DNA of 64,000 nucleotides from Rhizophagus clarus (taxonomy: Eukaryota > Glomeromycota > Glomeromycetes > Glomerales > Glomeraceae): assembly GCA_015698045.1 (NCBI GenBank), contig BLAL01000036.1:186001-250000 (forward strand), written 5' to 3'. The notes under the pieces were generated by a model that was not told where the DNA came from, did not search any database, and saw only the letters and a program-made list of their open reading frames with translations. The position numbers were made by a program, and so were the translations under genes. This document shows positions 32,679-46,114 of the stretch, in pieces. Position 1 is the stretch's first letter. Every line of letters starts with the position of its first letter.

Positions 32679-35600
32679 ATGGAAGAAACATATAACTCTA
32701 CGATAATAGAAGGAACTAATGAGGAAATACAACAAAATGGCGTCTTAGAAGAAGTAATAACTGTGGACCAAGAGTTTACTGAAAAAAAAGAGGTATTTCA
32801 AGATACGAAAAATGTTTTACAAAAAAATTTGGAACAAAATACTATCACTACCGAAAATATAGGCGACCCTCTCGAAGAATACTTTAAAAATATTAAAAAT
32901 TTATCTTCTTGGATGAATGATATAATTAATTCAATTTTATCTTCTCCCACTTTTTTACCATTAACTACTACCTCTGTACCTGACCTTGATATTTTAATTT
33001 CTTCTGAAGAAGATTTGTCAAAAATTGAACTCGATATAATAAGTCAGAGACAATTAGAATATAATCAACTTTCTTCTTTTTCTTCATCAACGGACTCTAC
33101 TTCTTTTACTCAATTATTTTCCACTTTTGATTCGTTATGGAAAAATTTTAATTCTTTAATTGAATTAGGAAAATTAAAAATACAAGAATTAAAATGGGTG
33201 ATAGAATTATCTTCAAAAGTTGAACAAGTTGAAGTTGAGATTAAAAAAGTCGAAGCAATGTTAGAAGGTGTTGAAGAATCTAGAAAAAAACATCTTGATG
33301 ATGATGGTGGTGGCGACAATTTAATTAATCCTAGTCCTTTAGGTAGTAGTATTATCGAATCATCTAGTGACGTTACTGTAACTGGTATTGTCTTTTCATC
33401 ATCTTTATTAGATGAATGGTATACCAAAGTTGTTGCAGTTGAAGAATTGGTTCAAGATGTAGATACTAAAGTTAAAGAAGTTAAAAATATTCTTTATCAT
33501 GAAAGATTTCGTTCCCCAAAAGATTTATTTGAACATATTAATAATATTATTATTATTAATGTACCCGAATTAAAAAGTAAAGTCGTTTCCGCAAAACAAG
33601 CTTTGGCCCTTGATCGTCGTGTAGCAAGATGGTTCGATGCCGCTAATGATGCTGATAAATCGATCAATGATACTTTAAATCGACTAAAACAATTAGAAGT
33701 ACCTGATTTTATTAATAAACGTGAATGGGCTGAAGAGGAACTAAATCTTGCTTCCATAGTTGATGATAGAATAAATGAAATAAAAGCGATTAATTCGGAT
33801 TCTCAAAAGATCAAATCTGATAAAATTGATGATCTCGATAAAAAAGCAAATGATATTATTACTACAATAAAAGATTCAACTGATAATGAAGTTCAAACAG
33901 TTGTTGATTTGATGACAAAACAGTTAAGAAATCTTGATGATCGTCTTACAAAATTGGATAATTTTACTGAATCACTATTATCACAAACTACTATTGATCG
34001 ATATTCCATAGTATTAAATTTACTCGTTTCAATGGAAAGTATGCGTAATCAGATGGCTCAAATAAGAAGGACACTTATCGAACATAATGATGCTGATTTG
34101 GTCATGGGTGATGTTAAAGATGTTGAATCTCAAATAACTGAATTTAAAAGTGAACTTTTAAATGATGATTCCGCTCTTGCGAAAGCTTTAAAGCAAAAGC
34201 ATGCTAAATTACTACTAACAATTCAAAATATAGGTTTTGCTTTGGCTGAAAATAAACTTCAAATGGCTGCATATTTAAGTCCTTCATCTCCAACTTCTCC
34301 TACTTCTGCTGGTTCTGAATTTGATCGACTAAGGGTTACTGTTAAAAATAATTTGGAAAGTTTTTATTCACGTTTAATTTCTCCTCCAACTAATACGATT
34401 GATCCAGAAAATGAAATTGAAGAAGTTGAACGTATACATGGACTTACTTGTAATGATGATCAGGTCGTTGAAATTACTGAACGTTATTCCAAGATTGAAT
34501 CTGAATTAACTTCTTTTGAGAGAACGTTATGGGTTGAATTTTGGTTGAAGGGTGATCCTGCGAAACAATCACGTGACGAAGAAGTTGTCAAATTAATTGA
34601 TGATTTGGAGAAAAAATTTGCTGAAATTAAGAAACTCATGGAAGATAGAAAGAAAGATATTGGTGTTATAAAAGAAGGAAGAGAGTTTGCAAAAGGTATA
34701 AATTCTATACGTGATCAACTTGATATAGTGAAAGGTAAAATGAGAAGAGGTGACACAACAACAGATGCTTCTTTACAAGAATTAGATACTCATATGGTTG
34801 ATGCCTCAGAATTAACCAAATCATTAAAAACTACCTATAGTCAATTATTATCCCCTGAATCTGAAGATAAAAGATATAAGGAAAGTTTCGACGAACAAAT
34901 AAATCAATATAAGCTTGTAAGGAGTTGGATTGAGGAAGTACGTGTGTGGTTTAGAGAAGCTGTTCGCATTCGTGGTTGGATGAGTGAACGTGTACAAATT
35001 TTATCGAATGTACCCAAAGTTGATCCATTCCAAGAAGGAGAAGCTCCTGTTACTCAAGAGCAAGTTGATGAATGGCAAAGAGAATACGAAGAATTAGAAA
35101 GAGAGGTTGAAAAATTTGACTCTGAAGATGTTACTCGTTTGAGAGCCCATGTTAAAGGTATAGTAGGAACCGGTAATGAAATGGCGGCTACCGATGAAAT
35201 GTCTCCCGCTGACACCATGACTATCGGAATTACCTTCGAAACTTTAAAAATTCTTGATCAATTACTTGGAAAATTAAGAAATCGTGAAAATGAATTGGCT
35301 CTTTTAGCTTTACGTGTACAATGGGAACGCGAATATGGCAATGCGATGAATTTTTGGAATTTATTGATTGATGAAATTAATGACTTCGTAATTAATCGTG
35401 GTAGATGGAAACCTCCAATTTCTTCTGAAAAAAGTGAGGATGGTTGGTTTATTAATCAGGATCAACTTCTTCAACATGATGTTACTTCCGAATCAAATAA
35501 AATCAATCAAAAGTTATTAGACTTCATACATAATACAATACCTCCTACAACCGAAATCTTTGATGAGTTATTTAATACTTCTCAAATGCCATTACCCGAA

Positions 35601-38600
35601 CATTTAATTGAAAGACAAGAGAACATTGAAGAAAGGGATAAAGATTACTTAGAAGAATACTACAAGTTCGCTAATGATGTTTTGACACAACGTAAACAAG
35701 TTATTGATTATTCTAATGAAGCTGAGTCAGCTTTCGCTGAAGGGGTTAAATTAAAAAACGAATTAATTATTGAAGAATCAAATCCACGTGGTGGTTCTGT
35801 TGAAAAGAAATTTATCGCTCGCGTAATCGAAATTAATCAACGTATAGAAAAATCATGGAACTCAATGGCTGAAAAAATAATTTATCCACATCATGAAAAA
35901 CATGGTGACTCAGAGAATGAAGTAATAAGACAAGCAGTTACATCTTATAATGAAAGATTAAAAGTATTACTTGCCGAAACCGATGAAGCTTTGAAAAATT
36001 ATCAACGTGCTCTAAAATTTGTAGAATTAGCTGATGAATATAAAAAAGAAGCTGAACGTTTAGAAAATTGGATATCTAAAAAGGATGATTACGTAACAAA
36101 ACGTAAATTTGACGTGTTCCAAGAACCATGTAAATTCACTTCTGAGGATATTGACAATTATGTTTCTGGTAATGCCCAAATAGCTGTTGATATACACAAT
36201 TTTGATGAAGAGGAGTTAAAAGTTTTACATAAGAAAGTTGCAGCTTTAATTACCGATGTTAAAGCTGTCGGAACAAAATGCGTTAACACTGACGAATTGG
36301 AAAATATGATGAAAAATCTTGATGATAAACTCAAAGGACTTCGTGATGATTTTCAAATTTTACAATCTCGTGAACCTGATGAAGTCGATGCTGCTAAAAA
36401 ACGTCTTATTTGGGAAGATTCACTTAACAATTCAAACAATTTTGTTGATGCTACAACAAGAGAATCAAAAGATTTTATTGCTTCAAGGGCATCATGGAAT
36501 CCTAAAACTCCAGAAGATATTTCCGCACATGAAGTTCTTGGTGAAGAATATTCTTCCCTTGAAGGAAAAGTGAAAGATCATTTGTCCAAAGAGATTGTCG
36601 ATAACAAGTCGAATTATGATGCATTTATTGATGCCAGTGAAAAATTAGCTGATAGGGATCGTCGTAATCCTATGGAAAAACGCCAATCTAAACTTGAATC
36701 TAATGTCGATAAACTCAACGAACATATTTCATTTGCTCATGATCTTTTGAAACAACGCGTCGCTGTTGTTGAATATATGTCTGAAGCAACAAAATTGGAT
36801 AATGATGCAGCTGAAATTAAGAAAAACCTTATTGAAGCCGAAAAAAATGTATCCAAAGGTCCAAGTGAAATTGATTTTGCAACACATCTAAAAGATTTCA
36901 ATCAAAATGTAACCACCTTATGGGATGAGCGTGGTTCGAAATTACCTTATCCTACGAGCCCTGTCATGGACGAAGTAAAAATTACAAAAAATACCGTTGT
37001 AGAAGAAGCTGCTAAAAAACGGTTATCTTCGTTGGAATCTGCAGGAGAAGAATTAAATAAATTATATGAAACATATCAAACCTCTTTGGAACTTCAACAA
37101 CGAGCTAATAAATGCTTGGAAGATTCATCTCGTTTACAAGACTGGATCGCACAAAGGCTAAATATACTAGAAGAGAAGAAAATCGATCCCCTTGCTGAAG
37201 AATGCCCTTGGAATGAATCTGAAGTTCAAAAAATGCAAGAAGAACATGAAAACTTCCTTAGAGAAAATACGAAAGTTGATGTTGAAGATTTGAGTCAACT
37301 TCGCAATGAATTTGAAACTTTATTAGAAGATATCAAAAAAGCTAAATGTAAAAGCGTCGATCAAAAACCGCTTCGTGAAGCGTTAGAAAATCTTAATAAA
37401 AGTTTTGGAGAACTTCAGTCAGTATCATCATCACGCCAATTGGACCTATCAGTGTTACATAGTCGTGCTAAATGGGAAGATCAACACGCTCCTTGTACAA
37501 GTTCGGTCAATGAATTAACCAACCAAGTTAATGCATTTCTGTCCGAGAAAGCAAGATGGTCGTCGGAGAATGCCAATCCAGAAACCGACATATATCTAGA
37601 ATTTACTGATTTAAAGCAAAAAGTTTCAGAATTTGAAGAGAAACCTTTGAATTCAACAAAGTCAGCATATGATGATATGGTATCATCTATTAAATCTTAT
37701 CTATCACAATCCCCCCCTCAACATATTTCTGATCGTCAACTTGATCTTATAAAAAATTTTGATAATCTCACTGAACGCATAGATTTAAGTAAACAAGTTT
37801 TAGATCAAAGAGATGCCATAAATACATACCTTAATCAAGCAAACTTTGTAGAGAAGGAAGGAGAATTGTTAAAAGAACAATTGAGATCTGCTGAAGAAAA
37901 TGGTGAGGTAGACCCTGGTTTTACCGATAAACTAGCAACCTTTAAAGACTATTTGAATAGTTTGAAAAGTGATTTCGCAGATAAAATTGCCTACCCAAAA
38001 GATTCACTATCAACCGACGATGTCAATGCACCAATAAAAAAAATTGTCGATACTCGTATGGAAGATCTTATTAATCTTTCTAATGAGCTTGATAAGTTAT
38101 TAAAATCTTACCAAGATACGATGAAACTATCTGAAGAACTCGATAATGTACTTTCAAATGCAAAACAGTTTGTAGATGAACTTGATAATTTTATCTTTAA
38201 TAAAGCTTCATGGCAAACACAAGAAGATCCTATAAACAAAAGTGCTATAGATTCAGTTAGTGAAAATTTAATTGCTGAATTAGATGATCTTAATAAGAAA
38301 GTTGCCGAGTTTGATAAAAATACCGTTAAACCCATTAGTGATAAGGTTGATGATTATGGAAAAATTATGACTTCACAAGAAAAAAATGTGCCAGAACATA
38401 TAGAAGAGAGACGTAACAAATTGAATGAAATTATTAATGAATTAGATGCATTAGATAAATATGCTAGAGATGTAATAGATCAACGAAAAGCTGTTATGAA
38501 TTATATGGCAGATGGTGCTCAGCTGGAAAAAGAGGCGGATCAAATTCAACAGGTGATTAATAAATATGTTTCTTATATATAATATATTTTTTAAGTATGT

Positions 38601-41600
38601 AAATATATGTATTATTATTATTATTATTATTATTATTTTTTAGATTCTCTTATCCAATGAACCTAGTTCACCTGGCGGAGAAGGAAGCACAATTTCCAAT
38701 GCGGTTGACGGTTTTGCGGATCGAGTTCAAACTTTATGTGAAGATATTGCCTCACGAATCGAATATCCTACATGTTCAATACAGAATGACGAAAATAGTC
38801 GAATGGGACGTACAGAAGACAGTAACAATCTCATAAGAGAGGCTGTTAATGCACAGAATGAATCACTTAAATCTTTGTCAAATAGTTTGAAAGATCTTTT
38901 GGAAACACATCAAAATGTATTACGCCGTAAGAAGATGATCGAGTCATATATGAATCAAGCTGATGACGTTGCTTCATGGATTCAACCTAAATTAGATGTT
39001 TTGAGAGATATTCTTAACAATGAAACTTTAGGAAAGTTATCAAAAGACGAAATACATAATCTTATTGGTGAAGTTGATGGTATAGAGGCAGCACGTCAGG
39101 CTTATCATAGTGCTTTTAATTTCGCTAAAAGTTTAGCAAATAAATTAATCGAAGAAATGACAAATGAAATTGAACAGGGTGGAGATGACACTGAAGATAT
39201 CAAAGCAGATCTTGAAACAGTCAAAGCTAAACAAGAAGCAATTGACGCATTATGGGAAGAATTACAATCTGACGTACCTAAAGCAAAAAACAGATTAGAC
39301 CAAGCTCTTCAAGTTGTCGATTTCAAAGAAAAAGCCGATGAAGTGTTAAATAAGATTAACGATTTATCAAACATAATGTCAAATAGTCCAGTCGAAGAAA
39401 CCACGAATTCTGACATAAAAGATTGGCAGATCAAACTAAATAATTTAGAACAAGCAGAACTTTTCTCTTTAATAAAACTTCATGATTTAGTTCAAGAAAA
39501 TTTGAAAGAGAATTATGATGCTTTCAGCGACAAAGAATCAAAGGAACTTGAAAACTTGCTAAGGGAAATCATTAATGCTATTGGCTCTTTAAAGAAATTG
39601 ATGAATAATAAGATTGATGATGTTGAAGCATATCAATCATCACAAATTGCTAACGCTTACATGGATCGTGCTAGTGATTTACAAAGATGGATTGATGATT
39701 CCATAGCAATTTTCGCAGATGCTAAACCTAAACATGGTATTATGGTGGGGAATTCTAAAGAACTTAATAAAAACAATCTCGGTGAATTAACATCGATTTA
39801 TGAACAATTCACAAAGGAATTACCTGACCGTGTAGATCAACTTGAGAGTATAAGAGCAGAATTTGGTGAAATATCATTAAAAGAAGGAATACGCGAATTA
39901 CAAGATATATTGAAATGGCAATCTAATCTTGATCAATCATGGGACAATTTAGACGTGTCCACAGGGGAATATAAGAGCTTTATTGAAAAAACTGCAAGTT
40001 GGCATTATCGTCATGGTTCCATATATCATGTTGAAAATGATATTCTTGGAGGATTGGAAGAACGCATAAATAATTTAGGTAGTGGAGGTTATGATAATTT
40101 GGAAGCTGATGCAAAAGAATTAAACGAAAAAATTGAGAAAGCCAAACTAATGCTCGAGGATACTAAACTCAAAGCCGACAATATAATTGATGATCCTGAT
40201 GACTTAATTGATTTAGCAAACCGTAAAAATTTCGATGATCATTATAACGAAGCAACCAATCGTCTTGATGAATTATTGGCGTCATTCCAAGTTGCTCTCA
40301 CCGCTGCAAACAATGCTTCATTATTAGCAGCTTTCCATGCGGAAGCAAATCGCATAATATCAAATTGTGGTGAAGGAACAGCTATAGTAAAGTTAAGACA
40401 TGAAGATCTTGAAAATAGTGGATATTATGCTCTTGAAATTGATGCACTTGGGGCAATAATAAGAGATGCTATTGATGGATATTCGGAAAGTGAAGAAAAG
40501 TTGAATAAATATGATCATCAAGTAAACGTTGATTTGAAAAAGGAGGCAGATAAACTTATTGAATTGAACCCTGAAACAAATACAAATCGCGTAGTGAACA
40601 TTTTCAATAAAGTTACAGCAGCTTTAGAACAATTTTCTGAGAACGTTGCTCTTGAACGTCGCGAAATTGAACTTTCGAGAAGAGTTCATGCACATGCCAA
40701 AAGTGCTCACGATATCAAGAACTGGATAAATGCTTGTAAGATGGCAGTATTAAATATTCAAGCTGGAATACTTGATCAGGAAGATGAAATTATAGGTCTA
40801 GAAGGGAAAGTTGCCAGCTTTCAAAGTGTTATAGATCAATTTAAAGATCAAAGTAAACGAGTTCTCATACCGGAAGCTAATAGTGCTGAAATTGATGCAC
40901 CTCAACCAGAAGAAACGAACCCTAAAATCAAAGACGCAATACAAATACGAACAAATCGTGTACTAGAAGATTGGTATGTCCTTAAAGATTTACTAGCACA
41001 TCTAAGAACAAGTTTGAATGCCTCGAAAGAAGCTCAAGAAGTTTCGCGTGCCATTAAAGATATTTTAGTAGCAATTAATCAGGTTAAAGAAAGAGTTTTA
41101 AACATTGAGTCATTCATCACTGGTGAAGGAGTTCCAAGATTACCTACAAAAGATGACGTAGAAGGAGGAGAACTTGAACTTAATGAAATTCAAGCTGAAG
41201 TTGATCATATTCTTGGACCAAGAATTGAAGCTTTAGATGAGATGATAAATAATTTAACAGAAAATGATTCAGGATATGTACAACAACGTCATGGAATCGC
41301 TGAAGCATTAACTAATCTTGCAAGTATAATAGATACAAAGAGAACTCAACTTAGGGAAGCACATAATTTGGCATTGTTTGGTACCAAAGCCGATGAAATG
41401 AACGCTTTAATGAGCTCATTACTTGAAGTCGTTGACATTGCAACATCAACCATGGATGGTTCCCCACTTTCATCACTGGAGAAAATTGAGTTACAATCAC
41501 GTTCAATTGAACTAGAAACCAAATATGACTATTATTTCCCTAAAATACAACAAAAATTTGATGAGTGCAAACATCTTGCAGAACCATTAAAAGAAGATTG

Positions 41601-42837
41601 GCGTGTTGAAGATCGATTGGGTATACTAAAAGAACAATGGTCAGAATTAATTGATGTCGCTAATGCTAAGAAGGAAGAGTTAAAACGATTACTTTCTGGT
41701 CAAGTACCAAAAACACGGCACAGTCGCTCGAATTCACAGATTATATCAGGTATGAGATCATCCCGATATGTATTTACTTCAAAACGTTATCTTCGTACGC
41801 TCACATTCTCCTCCTTTTTCATATGCACAAGCTCGCAGGAAAGGTGTTATTTCACCGGGTGTATCTCCATCACGAAACCATTTGTATCGACCTTCCACTT
41901 CACGTAACACATCCAAGACTCCCACGCGTCTAACACCAAGTCCAACACCGGGTTCACCAGGCTCACCACGACGTCCTCCGATAAGACTTTTACCGCATAA
42001 TGTTAATAACTACGTTCCAGATCCTAATGATCAACTTGACGTTGAAGTAGCGAGAATAGTAAATGCTTGTCCTGTAAAGATAAAAGTTTCCATGGTTGAA
42101 GGGGAACCAGGCAAATATATGTTCGGAGAAGTTGAACCAAAACTTTGCTATTGTCGCATACTGCGAAGTCGCATGGTTATGGTTCGAGTCGGTGGGGGAT
42201 GGGCAGAACTTTCAAAGTAAGCTTAATCGATTTCAATTTATTACCTATTAAAAGGTTTATGTGTTTTGTTTTATTTCTAACAAATTTTTTAAAAATTTTC
42301 TAATATATATTTTTTTCGCCGTTCAATAATTTTTAAAGATTCCTTGTCGGTATGTACATTGTTGAAATACTAATGTAACACGCCCTAGTCAAGAATTATA
42401 CATGATTTCCAACAATATTCAACATGTTGGAAATCCCGATATTTATTTTTTATTTTATTTTTTTTCATAATTTGACGTTTACTATATGACTATATAGATA
42501 ACAATGATGTCACTCTCCAATTCATTCTGCCACAACAGAACACGCTAACCTGGAACAAAAATACATCCCCAAGGCAAGATCTTTTGTCGGATCTGACGAA
42601 ACAGAGTCAACAATTGGAGGAAACGAGACCTCTTCAAGCCCCAGTTTTCATGAGGCGAGCATCCGCTTTATCCCGAAGGGACACGGCCTCCGAGTCGAAG
42701 GGTCAACGGGCAGCGGCCCCCTGGCGTTGAAACGCATGTCTTATGCAAGAAAAGTGAGTAGTCAAAGTAGTCAAAGTGTTCAAGAAAATGATAGATCACG
42801 TTTTGGTAGACCAAGTAACTTAAGAAAATCAACTTGA
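32679..42837 (+). CDS. Giant spectrin-like coiled-coil protein with C-terminal GAR (GAS2) domain
   Basis: Five exons: 32679-38552, 38644-41749, 41832-42216, 42339-42349 (11 nt) and 42539-42837, giving 3,224 residues. Residues about 60-2,980 are almost wholly alpha-helical, with recurrent segments of spectrin-repeat style (for example LQDWIAQRLNIL, LQRWIDDSIAIF, VRSWIEEVRVWF). After a basic Ser/Pro-rich linker (about 2995-3045) comes a GAR domain at about 3055-3125 with ARIVNACPVKIKV, KYMFGEVEPKLCYCRILRSR and VMVRVGGGWAELSKFL. GAR domains bind microtubules in spectraplakins and Gas2 proteins. No calponin-homology (actin-binding) domain or EF-hand was seen. A long microtubule-associated linker is inferred. 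The GAR domain end depends on the 11-nt exon, which supplies FLV and keeps phase. The tail is Ser-rich. Confidence 0.85.
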
Positions 42838-43964
42838 AAATGATTTTTCAACTTATAAGGAATCTTCTTCCTTGCTATTTATTTTATTCCTTTTTTATTG
42901 CGGGCTGTGTGTGTTTTTTATTATTGTTATATAAAGCTTAAATTTTTTTCGCTGGGTAAAAATTAAAAATACAAGTTTTTTAAGGTGGAAACAGAGGTTA
43001 TATGGGAGAAATGAAAATTTTGAGAATTTTTTTTGTAGGGGGTTTTTGAAGGGAATAATCCATTATTAACAAAATCAATATCATCTGGGATCTTCTACAT
43101 CTTGGCTGGGCTTTGGGTAGGTTTGGCCAACAAAAATATAATACATAGAAAGATTTAAAAATTCTTCTCTTTTTTATAGTACAATTCACCTAATTTTTCT
43201 TTAGATAAAAAAATTTTTTTTTAAATTAGATGGGGATAGATAATTAACAAAATTTTATTTATGTATATTTTTTCTTTCTAATACTATATATATGCATATT
43301 TATCCAACAACCAACAACCAAATTCAACCAAATCAACCAAATTCAACCGTAATTCTACAGAACCAAAGAAAAATTGTGACAATATTGGCCATAATTTTAG
43401 CGATCGTTTATTATTATCTGTCAGAACGAAATGCTCTGGACGATTGCCAGATGAAGAATATGCAATACTTAACATGTACTTAATTTTTTAGGGAGTTTAA
43501 AGTTTCTTTTATTTATTTGAGAGATTATATTTTCATTATTATTTTAATATTTTTTTTCTCTTTCTGGGTACATATTTTTTCTATTTTCACACACATCCCG
43601 CACAATAATATTTTTTCCATTCATATTAAAATTCTGTAATTTTTTTATTATACACCACTCATTCTACTATAAATATAGTTCTACTGTATAAAGAGTTCAA
43701 TCAAAAAACATTATATATATGTTGTTTTTTTTCTTTTGATTCTCCGAATGTTTATATTTAATAATACAAAGTAATAGATTTATGTATACACATTATTATT
43801 GTACCTGTTACATTCATACACTAATTTTGTAACAATATAAATAAATGAATTGGCGATCAAAAAAGTATTTTATATTTTTGTGCTACTGTGAAATATTATT
43901 GGAATTCATTATGTAAAATTATTTTGGTCTAACCTTTAATATTCAAAAAAATTCAAAATTAAAG
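42838..43964. other. 3' flank of the giant gene
   Basis: AT-rich DNA with T runs and, at 43280-43480, a 63-codon frame (Asn/Gln-rich, then a hydrophobic stretch) that I judge accidental. No supported gene before the tRNA. Confidence 0.5.
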
Positions 43965-44036
43965 AGGTCTCGCCGAGAATCGAACTCGGATTACAGGATT
44001 CAAAGTCCTGGGTGCTAACCATTACACCACGAAACC
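43965..44036 (-). tRNA. tRNA-Gln (anticodon UUG)
   Basis: 72 nt. The acceptor stem GGTTTCG pairs with CGAGACC (one G-U). The D arm is GGTGTAATGGTTAGCAC, the anticodon stem CAGGA/TCCTG has loop CTTTGAA (anticodon TTG), and the T arm CCGAG/CTCGG has loop TTCGATT. No intron. It decodes CAA. A T run 15-20 bases past the 3' end can end Pol III transcription. Confidence 0.95.
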
Positions 44037-44697
44037 AGTTTTAATTGAAAATAAAAATAAAAATACTTATATAAATAATATTTAAGAGCAAAAATACTCA
44101 TTCAACTCATGTGATCGAAATACTGGTTTGATTTAAAAAATCGACAGAAAGTTTTTATTGAAATGAGTCCTAAACTAATACCTTCTTTTATAATTTGCTT
44201 GTTAAACCAATTCATAAAACATTTATTAGTTCAATATAATTTATGTTATATTTGTTATATTTAAATTACAAAGCGGAAACTGATATTTTTCAACATATTT
44301 ATTTTTTTTTTTAAATTGCAACTGGTCAAATATGGGAGGATCAGTTGCTTGAAATTGTCAATTTGGACAGTAGATAGTTGTTTGATTCTTCTAAGCAAGT
44401 AAATTGTTGAGATTAAGATAAAGAAAGAAATTCCTTTGTAAAATGATCGTCAAAACTTCATTTCTGAATTCAATAGCAGTAGGATGGGAATGCGAATCAT
44501 CAACAATAAATTACAATTAAAAGTGGGAGATGCTAGATAAACTTCAAGCTTTGTTTAATGTTGTTAGTTAATTTACCTATCGAAATATCAACGTTTCATA
44601 AGTTTAAATATTTAAGTTTAATAAAAATGTTATAAAATATTACTATTAAGTACAAAAACGTATTTAATTAAATTAATTCTAATTAAATAAATTAAAG
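44037..44697. other. AT-rich spacer
   Basis: Between the tRNA and the PTPS stop codon. No gene or repeat that I can support. Confidence 0.5.
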
Positions 44698-45450
44698 CTA
44701 ATCATCGCTCTTTTCACCCCTGTAGATTACTACATTTTTTTCAGTTTCATATAATTTTATTTCATATAATATTCCTTTATAAGATTTTTCAGACAAATAA
44801 TCTTTAATACTGTACCAAATGAATACTGCTAAATTTTCCGATGTACTAAGCAAGAGAAAAATTATTGTTAGTCAAATTAACAAAGGATAAACTAAATTTT
44901 TTTGTACGGACCTTCTCTATTTCAGTTAATTTCTACATACATTATTCAGATAGATAACGCAGTACTATTTATAACATCATAGAGAAAAAATGATTTTGAG
45001 AAGAGTAAGACCTTACCTTGGTATATCTTTAAAATACGTTACATCATGGTCCTACCATATAAAATTAATTTGTGAGATGATGATTTGTTAAATAAGAGAG
45101 AGAAAATGGTCTTTTATCTCTACCAGATTCTTATGATCCAAAACATTCATTACCGTTATTTTTATACATTCTTTTAAATCCTCTAAATTCATCACCATAC
45201 CTGTTAATGGATCTATCTCTCCTTTTACTATAACCTCAACTAATGATTTTCACAATTAATAGTACTTTAATCAATGTATGTAAATAATTTTAACCTGTAT
45301 GTAAATACCTTTGTAATTGTGTCCATGACCATTTGGATTATTGCATTTTCCATATAATTTTTCGTTTTCCTCGTCTGATAAAGAAGGTGAATGTAATCGA
45401 TGTGCTGCTGAAAAAGTCTCAATTCTACTTAAATATACAATTGAACTCAT
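44698..45450 (-). CDS. PTPS: 6-pyruvoyl-tetrahydropterin synthase
   Basis: Four exons, 45450-45309, 45239-45124, 45051-45017 and 44845-44698, give 146 residues, the family length. Seen: zinc ligands His17 (FSAAHRL), His42 and His44 (NGHGHNY), catalytic Cys36 ([11 protein letters not shown]), the LDHKNLD block around residue 82 and the C-terminal [13 protein letters not shown]. The enzyme makes 6-pyruvoyl-tetrahydropterin from dihydroneopterin triphosphate in tetrahydrobiopterin synthesis (cytosol). Bacterial-type QueD enzymes are related, but [11 protein letters not shown] and LDHKNLD fit eukaryotic PTPS. It is divergent from PEN-2, with 186 bp between the starts. Confidence 0.92.
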
Positions 45451-45636
45451 AATGTAAGTTTTTTATTTTAGAAAAAACAGAGCCGTTTGAAATCGAAAAA
45501 ATCATGTGATATGCGATAATATGCATGATTTGCAACAAATTTATTGGTGTAACATGACATTATTAAAACGTACTCAAAATACATCCATTTAAGGTACATA
45601 GTACTATTTCGTTCCTCTTCTTACCGATTGAAAAAA
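45451..45636. promoter_or_regulatory. Shared divergent promoter of PTPS and PEN-2
   Basis: 186 bp separate the two start codons, so both core promoters must lie here. No TATA box or named site stands out. Confidence 0.5.
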
Positions 45637-46012
45637 ATGCCTCCAAACCCTTCAAAAATTCCTCCCTCTGAAATACTTTCCTTATGTAAGAAATTCTTTT
45701 ATATAGGCTTATTGTTTTTACCTTGGTTATGGGTTATTAACGTAATCTATATGTGGCCATTGACCAAACATTCAGATATTGGTAAAGAAATAAAAAAATG
45801 TAAGTAATAATTATATATATTTTTTTTCGGTGTCTCAGTGTCTTGCTGAAGTCGATTAAATTAATTTATTTTTAGATCTATATTTCTCGACGGCAGGCGC
45901 TTTATTTTGGCTTATTGTACTTACAACTTGGTACAGCATTTTTGTAAATCAAAGAATTACTTGGGGGGAATTCGCTGATAAAATAATAGTAATACCCATA
46001 AGAGGAGCATAA
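45637..46012 (+). CDS. PEN2: Gamma-secretase subunit PEN-2
   Basis: Two exons, 45637-45799 and 45876-46012, give 99 residues (animal PEN-2 has 101). Seen: a cytosolic start, KKFFYIGLLFLPWLWVINVI (first hydrophobic segment, conserved F-LP-LW-VN pattern), a polar loop, then STAGALFWLIVLTTWYSIFV (second segment, conserved G-xFW-IVLT-W) and the conserved ITWGEFADK. PEN-2 is a small membrane subunit needed to activate presenilin in the intramembrane protease complex. The intron falls in the loop. Confidence 0.9.
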
Positions 46013-46114
46013 AATTCAATAATTACGTATATAGAATAAATTTTTGGTTGCATTAAATTCATCTAAAAGATTTAATATCACTATAGAAACAAAGTAATAA
46101 ATAATGATTTATCA

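Noticed and set aside
33110-33757. - strand frames of 105 and 86 codons within the giant gene
   Set aside because: Antisense shadows of the spectrin-like exon, with no start context or family resemblance.
43292-43483. 63-codon frame with Asn/Gln-rich start and hydrophobic stretch
   Set aside because: Both strands are open here because of low complexity. No splice partners or known match.
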